The translations under genes and the position numbers were made by a program. A stretch of DNA of 64,000 nucleotides, taken from positions 124,001 to 188,000 of the forward strand of contig JANSLP010000013.1 in the NCBI GenBank assembly GCA_029298735.1. The letters run 5' to 3'. Numbering within the stretch: position 1 is the first letter of the stretch; each line of letters begins with the position of its first letter. The stretch is from Ophiostoma sp. CBS 140.51. Taxonomy: Eukaryota; Ascomycota; Sordariomycetes; Ophiostomatales; Ophiostomataceae. Positions 34,901 to 44,754 of this stretch are shown piece by piece. The notes beneath the pieces are model-generated. The model worked only from the letters and a program-made list of their open reading frames with translations, was not told the origin of the DNA and searched no databases.

Positions 34901-35626
34901 GTCGGCACGAATTGCACCTGAGAAGCACAACCTTGCAATCTGTAGGTTCTGCAGACGCCTGTTTTGCCGTTCTTCTTCATGAGCGCCATCGTCATCATCA
35001 TCTTCTTCGCCTTCGGCAGGCTCTTCTGCATCGGCTGCCGCGGCTTCTGCCAACGCAAAGTCTGCTGTGCTCAGCCAACCAGCCACGTTCTTGGGCTCCA
35101 GATGAGCCGCAAACACCTTGGCCATCAAGGATTCTTCGCGCCGGCCCAAGTCCTCGTTGATGGATGCGAGCAGACTCCAGGCCGCGTGCGTCTCAGCATT
35201 GACACGAATGATCTCTTGCAAGACCTCGAGCGCGTCTTCATAGCGGTTGTCCATGAAGAGCTGGTGCGCCTGCTGCAGCCGAAACTTGACTTCAACCGAG
35301 GGCTCGGCTGCTTTCCGTGGGCCACGGCGCTTGCGTGTTGCTGACCCCCCTCCCGTGGCCGAAGTCACGGCATCAGGTCCGAGGTGCTCCGACAAAAACG
35401 CATTGCGGCTCGCGTCGAGGCGCGCAATGTCCGCCTGCAGCTCGAGGTAGTCTGAGTCTGCATCAGAGACCTCATCAATGTCATCATTGTCGCTGTCCGC
35501 TGGCCCAACAGGCGAGCCCGTGGCTGCTGTGGGCGCTGCGCTGCGGTCGTTGTCGAGATACGAATGCGCGTCGTTTGTTGGCGCATCCTGCATATCGATG
35601 TCGTCCATGTCCATGTCGCGGTCCAT
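31982..35626 (-). CDS. transcription factor TFIIIC TPR subunit (Tfc4/Sfc4)
   Basis: TPR-rich subunit of the tau-A lobe of TFIIIC, which bridges promoter-bound TFIIIC to TFIIIB (Brf1) for RNA polymerase III transcription of tRNA and 5S genes. A single exon of 1214 residues, close to the family range of about 1000-1200. The N-terminal about 100 residues are acidic (DSDNDDIDEVSDADSDY), then VKFRLQQAHQLFMDNRYEDALEVLQEII begins the first TPR array. A charged linker (RRRVKTGTTRVRAPQRRTQ) separates it from the second array, which ends in the conserved C-terminal block HILFASMSYHFALNYYQRAL, VISLCIGLSYVHWALKRQ and FHFLYKYADERL. The linker contains many Lys/Arg pairs, consistent with nuclear import. 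A CACGTGA site lies 201 bp before the start. Confidence 0.9.
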   Translation of the reverse strand: MDRDMDMDDIDMQDAPTNDAHSYLDNDRSAAPTAATGSPVGPADSDNDDIDEVSDADSDYLELQADIARLDASRNAFLSEHLGPDAVTSATGGGSATRKRRGPRKAAEPSVEVKFRLQQAHQLFMDNRYEDALEVLQEIIRVNAETHAAWSLLASINEDLGRREESLMAKVFAAHLEPKNVAGWLSTADFALAEAAAADAEEPAEGEEDDDDDGAHEEERQNRRLQNLQIARLCFSGAIRADKDNIPARLGKANVCLEFGQATNAATEYVRVLKRRPLALQVIRNLAEASYDSVRGSETIQAAIKAYRKAVAYLRGKSSAASHSYFAPFLTLDDGEEFSWMDITIYVELYAAMEQYEEAIAVLKNLARWMLGRGGPDEAYWKEVDKNDDTKHEDGEWDRYDEPRRRKIPGFQPGRYPPSAYGEGLPVDLRAKLAIYRLKLGHEEEAIDHLSWIDPQDANTTESMRLYPHLLKDVGAELFGSKRFELALQYLELYRDLNRAAAAELNGGYDQLTGEYGDVEGSASAGISPADDDADALVLQGKCNLELHDHAAAEECFLAAIEADDENIDARYELAKMYEKAQEKEQAYILVNEALSLEAAQQKRQRQQDQDNEADDQGDVTAEQTGEGTADGAATTKRRGPMASLETAAYRVFLDSDGKVVRRHRKFRKGPDGQEILVSTERKRRTRKTTGQDGDEEGDAIGPDGEKAASRRRVKTGTTRVRAPQRRTQKSGHPQRRWRAVRGHARRFFASPAEQAEFEESTSARLRSRYQVCRELKERADAGDEDVAAEWMEAAKELIDDFRSFREFYTWDKYVQFLGVNNFLHDHTGAPAAATAAVEGGGPVQAISGTGQHSSHLAALAERLHQNLTPADAEAQALANSQIDPALLGPAPTPAPPVSARRDYRGIPFDDWLALFLEYALGLAHAGRTTEAYAVCQSAHDSTVYRQEDSMFLIHLTWASCAVRAGDEQTCVAVARYFMRERPYTTDCYRLFTTMCRLCRSPSLWFSSSPAQKYILRQIRSRDESIKQETHDAGSNEYATTDRLDTCLLVVYGHILFASMSYHFALNYYQRALAVDPGNPVISLCIGLSYVHWALKRQADNRQYLLTQGFHFLYKYADERLTAAAKTDDVHARREAYYNIGRAYHLLGLHALAAEFYGKVLREADRDNELEEANRQNGHYPDLRTEAAYNLRTYYLLAGNHEAAMKVARAYLVL

Positions 35627-36518
35627 TATCGATACTGCTGGAGGTGGTTGAGAGGTGAGATATTTGTTATGTCATACTGAATAGAATGTGATCCTGGCAT
35701 CCTGCACATAAATATTTACCCTTATGCGTTGTTCCGTTCCAAAGCCGTGGCTCTGGAAATCTGGAAAATCATGGCCGTCGCGTGGAAAGAAGGCGACTTT
35801 TGACGTTGAACATTTCAGTGGGGACATCACGTGTGGCGATTCGCGCCTAAAAAAGTCTAGGCAAGAGCGACCGACCTGGGATTTTTGAGTGTCCGACTTC
35901 CAGATTGCAGCCCTGTCGGCTGATTTGCCTTAGCGCATTGTTACAGGCCTAGCCCGCTGTCTGCCCGCCCTGAAGACGGGATCGACAAGCATCATTAAGC
36001 TTTTTTCTACGACATATTTGTTCTCACTCTAACCGACCTGGTACAAGCTGGGCTTCATATCGACATGTCGATGTGGTATTGTACGAGCTTTTCAAAAACA
36101 CGGGCCGCTGCTATTCAAAAGCATGCCATCAGAATGTATATAGTGGCGTAACAGAATTATGAATATCATTTCACTTTGTAAGCTCCTTTTGTCTTTAAGA
36201 GATGGTAAAAAAAATATAAAAACGTGAAAAACGGCAAAATAAACAAACAATAAAAATAGCCAAACGAAAAAAATCCATGACGCTGTATTCCATGCCGCTC
36301 GTTCCGACCGACATCGACGCCCGGTTGCCCAGGAGAAAAAGAAGCGCCGCCGTCCAACAAATGGTTTTTCTTTTCTTGTTCGTAACACAACGCAAAAGAC
36401 TCCCCCATCATGCTCTGTTTCCAAAGCATCTTTGTAATTGTAATATGTTTTCGTTTTGTATGTGATATATATCGGTTTTCGGTACAATCGTCGTGTATCA
36501 GGGCCGTACAGCTACGAC
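35627..36518. other. intergenic region, upstream of TFIIIC subunit
   Basis: About 0.9 kb holding the TFIIIC-subunit promoter (TCACGTG on the plus strand at 35827-35833, CACGTGA in gene direction) and the 3' untranslated region of Vts1. It is AT-rich near 36100-36300. No coding signal. Confidence 0.5.
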
Positions 36519-38550
36519 CTAGTTGTCGGGGTCGGCGAGCTTTCCTTCCGCTTTTGCTTCTGTAATGGTTGTTAGTTGTGACACGGACAATCACTTGCAT
36601 CTAGGCGCTGCCGTACCTTTCACTTGCTCAAACACCTTGAGCATCTTGCGCCGGGCACCAAGCGCATTCACGCCACGCTCCTCGAGCTGCTTGTCGTCCA
36701 GCTCAACCAGGTCCATCCACTGCATGTCCTTGAGGTTGTCGGTGTACTTGTGCAGACGCAAACTACGCAGCCAGCTGGGGATATCCTGCAGCAGCGTAGG
36801 GTCGGTCGGGTCCTCTGGGGGCTTCGAGCTGCCACGACGACCCCGCGGCGAGCGACCCCGGATAATGTCAGAGTGGTCTGACAGGTATCCCTCGTGGGGT
36901 CCGCCTAGGCCGAGTTGACCCAGATTCATGCCGCCCAAGTTCAAAGAATTGCTCATCAATCCCGAACCGTCATAGGCACTCAGGAAACCGTTGTTCTGGG
37001 GCGAGGTGAAGGGAATGCCGCCGAAGCCACCCTGCATCGCAATGCCGGGTGAGTTGGGCCGCGACCGGTGTGCGCCAAAGCCGAGCGGCTGCTGGCCAGG
37101 AACAGCTAGCATGGGCTCACTGCGCAGAATCTGACCGTGCTCGTTGACCATAACAACGTTTGTCGTACCACCGGGAAGCTGGATCGTGGGCGCACTGGGA
37201 GACAGCGGGTTCTGAGGGGCTCCTGGGGCATCGTTGGACCGGGTACGGCGGTATTTGCGGACATCATCAAGGAAGACACGGTTGTTGACAGTAGACAGGG
37301 CAGCCAGCTTCATGGCCGTGGCGTTTGCGACCATGTCGGCCTGGTTCCCGCTCTGCTGCTGGCTGAAGTTGGCCACCATGGGCGTGTTGACCATGGATGC
37401 CCAGTTGCCGCCTCCGCCGTAGGGCGAAAGCAGCGGAAGGTCGGCGTTCTTATCGGCGTTAATCGTCTGCGGCGCAAGGGTCATTGGCGGGCGGGGAGAG
37501 CGGAGACCGCCGGCAGATGGGGGCGGTTGAGAAAACTGGCCCATTGGCGGCTGTCCTGGCGAAGTCACGGACGGCTGTGCTGGGTTGGCTGTAGAGGATG
37601 GGCCCCACGGTGAGGTCGGGTTCTGGCCGTTGGAAGCTACGGGGAGAGAAGCGGAGCCTGCCGCAGCATCGGCAGGCGTTGAAATCGTTGGCGCGACCAG
37701 AGAATTGCGCGGATCAATGGCGCTGTTCCGGTTCGAGACAGGCGGGTTTCCTGTTTGCTGGGTGTACTTGGCCTTCTCGGTCGCAATAGCCGCGGCGGCA
37801 TCAGGGAACATGGCGTTGATGGTCGATGGGTCTAGGCCAGACTGGCGCTTAACCGACATCATGGAGTTACGTGCCATCGAGTTTCTTGCCGAGTCTACAC
37901 TGAGCTTGTTCATGGCGTCGCTTAACCGGTTTGACATGGGGTCTAGAGTTTATGCGTTAGTTTGAGGAGCTACTCCAGCTTTCCAAAAACAGAGCAATAT
38001 GCAAAAATGAAGTAAAAAGAATAAAAGCAAACGGACCTTTGTCAAAATTGGCAGGCGACAGAACACCAGACATGGGGTGGTTCTTACCCATTTGCCGCAG
38101 CACCTGAATGAAAAAGCGGATCTGAACCTGGGTGGTTTGCTGCAGCAGTGCGTAAAGCGCAGCAGTGCGCTCAGCTTCGCTCAGTACGCGGAACCACTGC
38201 TCGATGGCACTCAGCTCGTCCTTGAAGTCCTGGTCTAGCGTTGCTGCTGCCATCTCCTCTAGTGTTGTCTCGTACTGATCGATGTCGGCGATCCACTCCT
38301 GGGCAAGCTTGTCCTGGGGATCGAGCTCGCCAATACCTGGCGGCGGAGGCGGCTGCGACTGGCCGTAAAAATCGGACGATGGACGTATGCGGCTAGACGG
38401 ACTTGTGCCCGACAGGGCAGCCATATCGGCGGAAGCTCGGAGGTGCGCGTTGCCGGCCATGGTGCGAGACGAAGGCGGCCGGAGGGAGGAGGGCTGGCTC
38501 GCCTCGGGGGTGCTCATTCGGTTGCCGGCGAGGTTCGACATATTGTTCAT
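36519..38550 (-). CDS. Vts1-like SAM-domain RNA-binding protein
   Basis: Post-transcriptional regulator of the Vts1/Smaug family; its SAM domain binds Smaug-recognition hairpins and recruits Ccr4-Not deadenylase. Three exons in transcript order: 38550-38037, 37942-36617, 36559-36519, in frame, 626 residues. The donor of intron 1 is GTCCGT, an unusual but valid GT; intron 2 is GTACGG..CAG. The N-terminal conserved Vts1 block lies at about 77-171 (DKLAQEWIADIDQYETTLEEM, ELSAIEQWFRVLSEAERTAA). A long Pro/Ser/Asn-rich disordered middle follows, and the SAM domain is at about 558-615 (IPSWLRSLRLHKYTDNLKDM, LGARRKMLKVFEQVK). The last exon of 41 nt adds EAKAEGKLADPDN. The upstream ATG (38550) gives MNNMSN; Met4 is an alternative start. 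Confidence 0.9.
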
Positions 38551-41500
38551 GATCAACTAGGCCGATCTCGTGAGCGCGGAAAGAGGAAGCGGTGGAGGAG
38601 GAGGAGGGGAAAGGTGCGTGGCGAAAAAAGAGAGGGGAAGGAAGAGAAGGTGAAAGAGAAGAAGAGAGATGAGGAAAAGAGGGTGAGAGAAAGAAAAAAG
38701 AACAAAAAGGTGAGAGGTGTGAGAGGTCAGAAGCCGTGCGTTTGAGTAGCGCAAGAGCAACTGTTGAGGATACGTAAGAAAAGAATAAACAGAAAATCGG
38801 AACCAGGAGGTTACAATGAGCAAAGGAGAAGGACGGCAGAAAAAAGAGGAACGACTCGGTGCTAGGCGAGGACGACAGTCTGGGGCCGATTTGTTGCTTG
38901 CATATGAAACAGGGCCAGAAGGCTGTTGAGAAGAGTACGAGTACGGAGAAGGGGACGTGTGTGGGCGATCAGTGGCCCGTGACAAGTAATGCGCGTTTCG
39001 AGATTTTCCAAGGACTGGCCCGAAGCAATGCTTGTTGGAGAAAAAATAGGAATACCGGTTGCGTGGACACGGTCGATTCGGCTTGGCGAACGGCTATCGT
39101 GTTTGCAAGGAGAAGAAGTGAAGAAGAATATAGTGTACGTTGTACTGAGTACGAGAACGTCGTCGAACGAAGCGGCGTTCTGATCGTGGAGATGGTCGAA
39201 GCGAAAGGGCGGCGTCTGGTTCTTTGCTGGCGCCCGTGAAGCAGATATGGAGAAGTGAACAGCGAGTCCTCGGTGGTTTGTGGGCCCCGCAAGGTATTTT
39301 TTGTTTCTTTTATTTTTGTTTGAAATGGCTCCTGCAGCTCAGCTGCCCGAAGAAAGGAGGAGACCTGAAGGAAGAGAGAGGGAGGGGTGTGGTGGTGGTG
39401 TGCGTGCGAAGACCGATTCTGGAGCAGAGAACGAGAAACCGTTAGTGGCCGCTGTAAGAGGAGCAATGCAACATCGAGGTACAAGAAGCAGCAAATGATA
39501 GCAGGGGACCGGCCCAAGAAACATGAGGGTCCCGTAAGCTAGAGCAGTAGCTGATGCCCGTCCAGGGGGAAGGGGAGGAAGGAAAGGAAGGGAACTTGGG
39601 GGAACAGTGTGAAGGGCAAGAAGGGCTCCTGCCAGGGGGTTGTGGTGGTGTGGGCAAGTGGGCGTATTTCAGGGTAAGCGGAGTTCGAGAACCAAGTACT
39701 CCGTAGGGAGGCAGTGAGCGTGCAGGGGGGTGGCAGGCCAGGCCGCTCCGGCACAACGTCACGACACTGGGCATCCTTCGAGAGCCCCCGGACCTTTTGT
39801 TCATCGGACGATAAGGCGCGGCGATCCATGGACCGGAAAGCGTGCCGTGGAAGACATCAGGGCAAAAGGGCAGAATATAGAAGGGCGGCAGAAAGGGCAC
39901 ACGAAAAGCAGGGAGCGACAAAGAACAACAGAAACAGCACGAGGAAAGGCATCGAGGTGCATCATGCAAACAGGAGGGGCTTGGGCGTCAACCTACAGTG
40001 TATTGGGGCTGTGGTGGGCCAGCAGCAAGTCCAGGCTGAAGCCACAGCTGCAGATGCAAAGCAGTGCAGGAAGAAGCGCGAGACGTCGAGAGCCAGTCGA
40101 GCAGTCGAGCTGTCGAGCAGAAGGGCGAGAAACGAGCGAGGGCGAATATATACGAGGTCAAAAGATCGAAAGATTGAACAGGACGGGCTTTGTTCTCCCA
40201 AGACGGAACGAGGCGAAATCGATTCGAGAGGATCCGGAGTCCAAAAACGAGGAAATCCAAAAAGGGGTTCCAAAATGGAAGAGGGGACAAAGAGGAGCAG
40301 TAAAGCACAAATATTAAGGGGAACGAGGCGTCGAACCGGAGAAGAACAAAAAGAGAACAAAAAGAGCGATCGAGGACGAGGCGTAGCCCAGAGTTGCTGT
40401 TACCGGCCTGCGAAGCGAACGAAGAAAAGCGGCAAAGATGGCGATGCGTCGAGAAATGCAAAACGATGCAAAATGCTGCAAAAAATGCTGCAGAAACAGG
40501 GAAACGAGAGAGAGGAGGTGTGAATCGAAGGATGACAATGTACGCAGTACAAGCAGGTTCAAAAGAACGCAACAGTCTCACGCTCGCGTTGACAACATAC
40601 GGAGAGGCGGTCGAGGATCGAGGAAAACTTGGGGGCAGAAGAAAGGTCCAGAAAAAGGTCCCAAAAAAAGATGGGAAAAGAAACTTCTGAAACGGTGGGC
40701 GATATTAGGCCAGGGCCCCGACAGGACCCATGAGTGGCTCGATTCAGCACTAGCCTGCTCGCAAGTGTGTAAGATGCATGCACCTGTAATACCTAGGGAT
40801 GGCAGGGATAGGGGAGCAAAGGAGCAAAGGCCGGAAGGGAAACAGCGACCGAGTCACAGGGCGCCAGGGGGAAGGAAGCATGGCTTCTTCTTCCCGGATT
40901 GGGGGCTCTGAGTGTGCCTGGACCTGGCTTGGCCCATCGCCGTTGCCATTTGTGCGGCTGCTAGGCCGGTCGCTCCTGTCAAACACCAACAGAAGACATT
41001 CATTCAATGACATTAATGAGCACAGTACTTCGTACACAATAGACATGAAAGACATCCCGTATGAGAAGGCGCCACAGAGAACCACAAAGAGCCACAAGAG
41101 ACAAGAAAACAGACGACCAAGACCGCAAGAAACAAAGCAAACCAGGAAACGACGATCGTGCAGCTCTCGGAGGATTTTTCTTCGGCCTCCCTTCCGTCCC
41201 TTCTTTTCTGGTGGCTCCAGCTCCTTCCCTCCTACAATTACTGGGGGTTCGGTTACGGACAAGGCTCGGTTCTTCATAGTTCAAAACTGTTATGCCTCTT
41301 GCGATCTGCATCTTGGGGAGGATGAGAAACTCTGGGGTATGCTGTTCGCCTACTTTATCTACGGACACGTTTTTTGGGCCTCCGGATAATATCCACTGAC
41401 ATCTGGAAGTACTGGCAGCCGTCCCTTGCTACTTTTAGGCGCGACAGGGACAGCTGTTGGAGCAGCAGTTTGCATATGCTGATATTCTACGAGGAAGAAA

Positions 41501-42396
41501 TGTCTTACTTGAGGCTACCACTTGGCAGCTATCTCTTATTTGTGTTGGAAGCGGTTACAGACAGCCACGACAGACGTCAGTTCCCGTATCTGCATGGCCA
41601 CTCGACTGCATCCAACAAGCAAAACTCGGAAATCTTGGTGAAAGAATGTTCCTTGTCATTCATGCGCCCCGGCCGTGGGGATAAACGAACTTGGCTCGAG
41701 GCGCTTGGTAATAGACAATGAGAGGACGAATCCTCTTGATCTTGGCACGAAAGAAAATATCCTTCAGCAATTGAGTACTGGTAAGAGGCTCTATGCTGTA
41801 CACACTAATGCCGTATGTTGTTTCTGGTTTCAAGTCACAAACCTGTTGCGTCAGTGCCCTGGGTAAGGGTTGGGCAAAGACTGCAAAGGCTGCATGAGAA
41901 ATGTCAGGGGGGAAGGAAAGGAGGAAAAGTGGAGGGGAAGCTGGAGGTTGTCGTCGGTTATCGGAAACATCACGCAGGTCACATTCACGGACCCTTCCGG
42001 CCTCGCATTGTCGGCTCTGCTCATCGTTCTGACTTGTCCCGAACGCTAGATGTCTGTAGTTGTTGTTGGCGAGGTGTGTTGTCGGGTGCAGGGACAAGAT
42101 AGACAGAGAAAACTTGAGGCCGGTCGGATCGTTGCTTCGCTTGGAGGGGACGGGGACCTAGTTTTCATGTTCTTTGATTTGTTTGGTTCCTGTCCCTTTC
42201 ATCGGTACCGTTCCCTAGAAAACTCCCAAAAGAAAAAAAGGAAATCCCCAAGACTTCATTCTTTTTTTGTTGATTCAATTCGTGATGAAATTTTTGTCGT
42301 TTATTTTGATTTATCGCTCCCTAAAAACCATGCAAAGCGAAGCCGTCGTCATACGTTGCTGTGTTGATTTCGAATTCGATCCCGGTATTTGGTTGC
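38551..42396. other. intergenic region, upstream of Vts1
   Basis: About 3.8 kb between two minus-strand genes. From 38551 to about 40600 the plus strand is purine-rich, so the gene strand is C/T-rich over 2 kb, like the probable leaders of LCB2, G-beta and the phosducin-like gene. TACTCCGTA is at 39697-39705. The region 40700-42396 holds the 3' end of the eL29 gene. Open frames at 39714-40523, 40799-41389 and 41660-42097 have no recognisable domain and purine-biased composition. Confidence 0.5.
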
Positions 42397-42906
42397 TTAT
42401 GCCGACTCGCGCTTGCCCTCCTTGAACTCCTTCTGTAGTGGTTGTTAGTATGCATAAAAATCTCGTGCTGTCGATTCAAGTCTTGTCGTCGACTGGGATG
42501 GGGGTGTCGGTCGTACCAGAGCGCGGGCAGTGCCGTGCAGAGCATGTCTGTGGTTTCTCCGGAACTTGGGGTCAGTACCCTTGAGCGAAGGGTATCTGGA
42601 GGTCTTGGGCTTCTTGATGCTGCATGAGAGAAGTCCTGTTAGCCGTCTGTCGTTCTCGAGCGCTCTGTCTGCTGACTCGTGTGTTTCCATCATCCAGAAA
42701 AGAATATCCGCAATCATGCCGTCGACCGTTCGGTTCGATGGAGGGAGTGGGTGATCTTGACATACCCGTTCCGGTGCGCCTTGCGCGACTGGTTGTGCTG
42801 GGACGAGTTCTTCGATTCTGAAGAGGGAGAAATGTTAGAATAACCGGTAGATCGACAGAGAGCAGAGCAAAGCTCAGAAATTCGTTCGGGTGCACGTACT
42901 GGCCAT
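42397..42906 (-). CDS. RPL29: 60S ribosomal protein eL29
   Basis: Small, very basic component of the cytosolic large ribosomal subunit. It is hidden from frame searches because it has four coding exons: 42906-42900 (7 nt, ATGGCCA), 42817-42766, 42619-42517 and 42432-42397. Donors are GTACGT, GTATGT and GTACGA; acceptors are all CAG. Joined they give 65 residues, the usual eL29 length: MAKSKNSSQHNQSRKAHRNG, then IKKPKTSRYPSLKGTDPKF, RRNHRHALHGTARAL and KEFKEGKRESA. The SSQHNQSRKAHRNGIKKP block is the family signature. A TCACGTGA palindrome lies 221-228 bp before the start, and the peroxisomal carrier gene lies upstream in tandem. Confidence 0.95.
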
Positions 42907-43571
42907 GGCGACGGTTGTTGTGTCGTTCCTTGATCGAAATTGTAAGGAAAGTTGAGGATGTGGTAAGAAGAGGGAGGTTTAAAACAGCCAAGGTGGGATT
43001 GGGAAAAAAAACTCTTTTGGTAGGTGAATTTCGATTTGTGTGGGAAAAAAACAGGGCTAGTCTCCATAGTATGTGTGGCGCGAGGACTGTCAGCCACACT
43101 TCATTTGGGGCACCTTATATGACTTGTCACGTGAAGATATGTCATCGTCTAAGATTACCTAATGTATGCTATCGGCTAGGTCCGGCTATCTTCATGCGTA
43201 CACCCGGCGACTTTGACCCATTCAGCCTTTCGCCTTCATCGGGTAATGTGCATGCATTGAGTCCTGGCCTTGTTGCGTTGTGAGGTTGTCAAATGGTATC
43301 TGTTGTTTGATTTTTGAGATCTAGCATGCCAAAAAATGCTACCATATATACAATGATTGCATTTGTTTTTCTATAAATGATGACAAAAAGGGAACGAAAA
43401 ACGTAAGCAAAAAATGATCCTAACGCATACAAGTAAATAAAATCAACAAAATGCAATCCGCCACAGGTTTGTACAAGAACACCGCCGCTCTACCGACTTT
43501 CACCACCCAATAACGCTCACTCCCTCCTTTTTCGTTGCCTCGAGGAGTCTACCGCTTGGTCGTCGAGTTGC
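42907..43571. other. intergenic region, eL29 promoter
   Basis: About 0.66 kb between tandem minus-strand genes. It holds the eL29 promoter, with TCACGTGA at 43127-43134, and the 3' end of the carrier gene. No further coding pattern. Confidence 0.55.
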
Positions 43572-44754
43572 TTATTTGACGGACAGGGGAGCGACGCTGC
43601 GGAGCGCCTTGAGACCACCGCCGCGGGCCAGCTGCTCAGACCGGAGCTTCTGGAGGTAGCGGACGAAGAGGATGAACAGAAGCTCGACTCTGGAAGTGTG
43701 TTAATATCATGTGAGATAAGTGCGTGCTGTCTTTCTGTTGCAAGGTTGGGGACATACCTTTCCTTGGTCATCATCAGGATACCCTGGACCAGCAGGCCCT
43801 TGAGGATCTGGGGACCAATGCCCTTGAACAGACCCAGAAGACCCTCGTGGGCAATGATAAACTGCATCACCTCGATGAAGCTCTTGAAGGGCTTGCCGTT
43901 TCGCTCCGGCGGCGGCTTTGACTGCAGGCCAACCTTGGCGACAATCAGGGGCTGCGTGGTAATGGTAGCCAGCGACTTGGACATGGCGCCCAGCGCAAAG
44001 GCCTCCCATGGCCGCAGGTTCGCCTTGCCGGGGAACAGGGCCTGCTTTAAGCGCTCGTAGGCACCGTAGGTGATGGCCGGGTTGATGACCAGGACCAGCG
44101 AGGCCTTGAGGCCACGCCACAGACCAAAGACACCATCCTCGCTCTCAATGACCTCGCGGGCAGTGCCGATGAGGCCTTTGCGCTCCTCCTTGGACTGCGT
44201 CTGCTGGCGCGTGGTGACGACGGCGACGGGGATGGTGAAAAGCTGGGCAACGGCACCGGCCAGGGCACCCAGTGACAGCTCAACGAGCGTCGACGGCGGA
44301 GCAGTCGACTTGACGGTGCGCTGGTACAGAGCGCGGACAACCGAGTACCAGTAGAAGTAGGCGAAGTTGGTCGAGGCGACACCGATTAGCGAGCCGCTAA
44401 TACCGGCGTACAGGCCGAGCACACCGTCCTCCTGGGCAATCTTGGTGATGGCGTCCCAGGTCGAGTTGTAGTGCTTGTCGTCGCCCTGAGCGCCGTCCTT
44501 CCGCTTGACCTGCACTTGTAACCGTGTCTTGACGCTGTGCGGTGGCGGGATATGGTTAGCAGTCGGTCCACTTAAGGGCAGAAACAACACAAGAAGCCCA
44601 ACAATAAATCAAGAATGAATTGCTGATTGTTCAGAACCCCAGGTAAAACTTACATATCCAGGGGGTAAACCAGAGCGTTGGCCAGAACGGCACCGGTGGC
44701 ACCGGCCGTAGCCTTGCCCCAGGGACCAATGACAGGCTTTGACTGTGCAGCCAT
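43572..44754 (-). CDS. peroxisomal adenine-nucleotide carrier (Ant1/Pmp47-like)
   Basis: Mitochondrial-carrier-family protein of the peroxisomal branch, which imports ATP in exchange for AMP so that fatty acids can be activated inside peroxisomes. Three exons in transcript order: 44754-44654, 44534-43758, 43689-43572, with GTAAGT and GTATGT donors, in frame, 331 residues. The three carrier repeats show as YPLDIVKTRLQVQVK, IPVAVVTTRQQTQ and QPLIVAKVGLQSK, each after a hydrophobic helix. The N terminus (KPVIGPWGKATAGATGAVLANAL) and the C-terminal ILMMTKERVELLFILFVRYLQ resemble Pmp47/Ant1 more than mitochondrial ADP/ATP carriers. The RRRMMM signature of the mitochondrial ADP/ATP exchanger is absent. 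Substrate is inferred from family only. Confidence 0.85.

Noticed and set aside
39714..40523. 269-codon basic open frame upstream of Vts1
   Set aside because: Arises from a purine-rich tract (Arg/Lys/Glu/Gly only); not protein-like.
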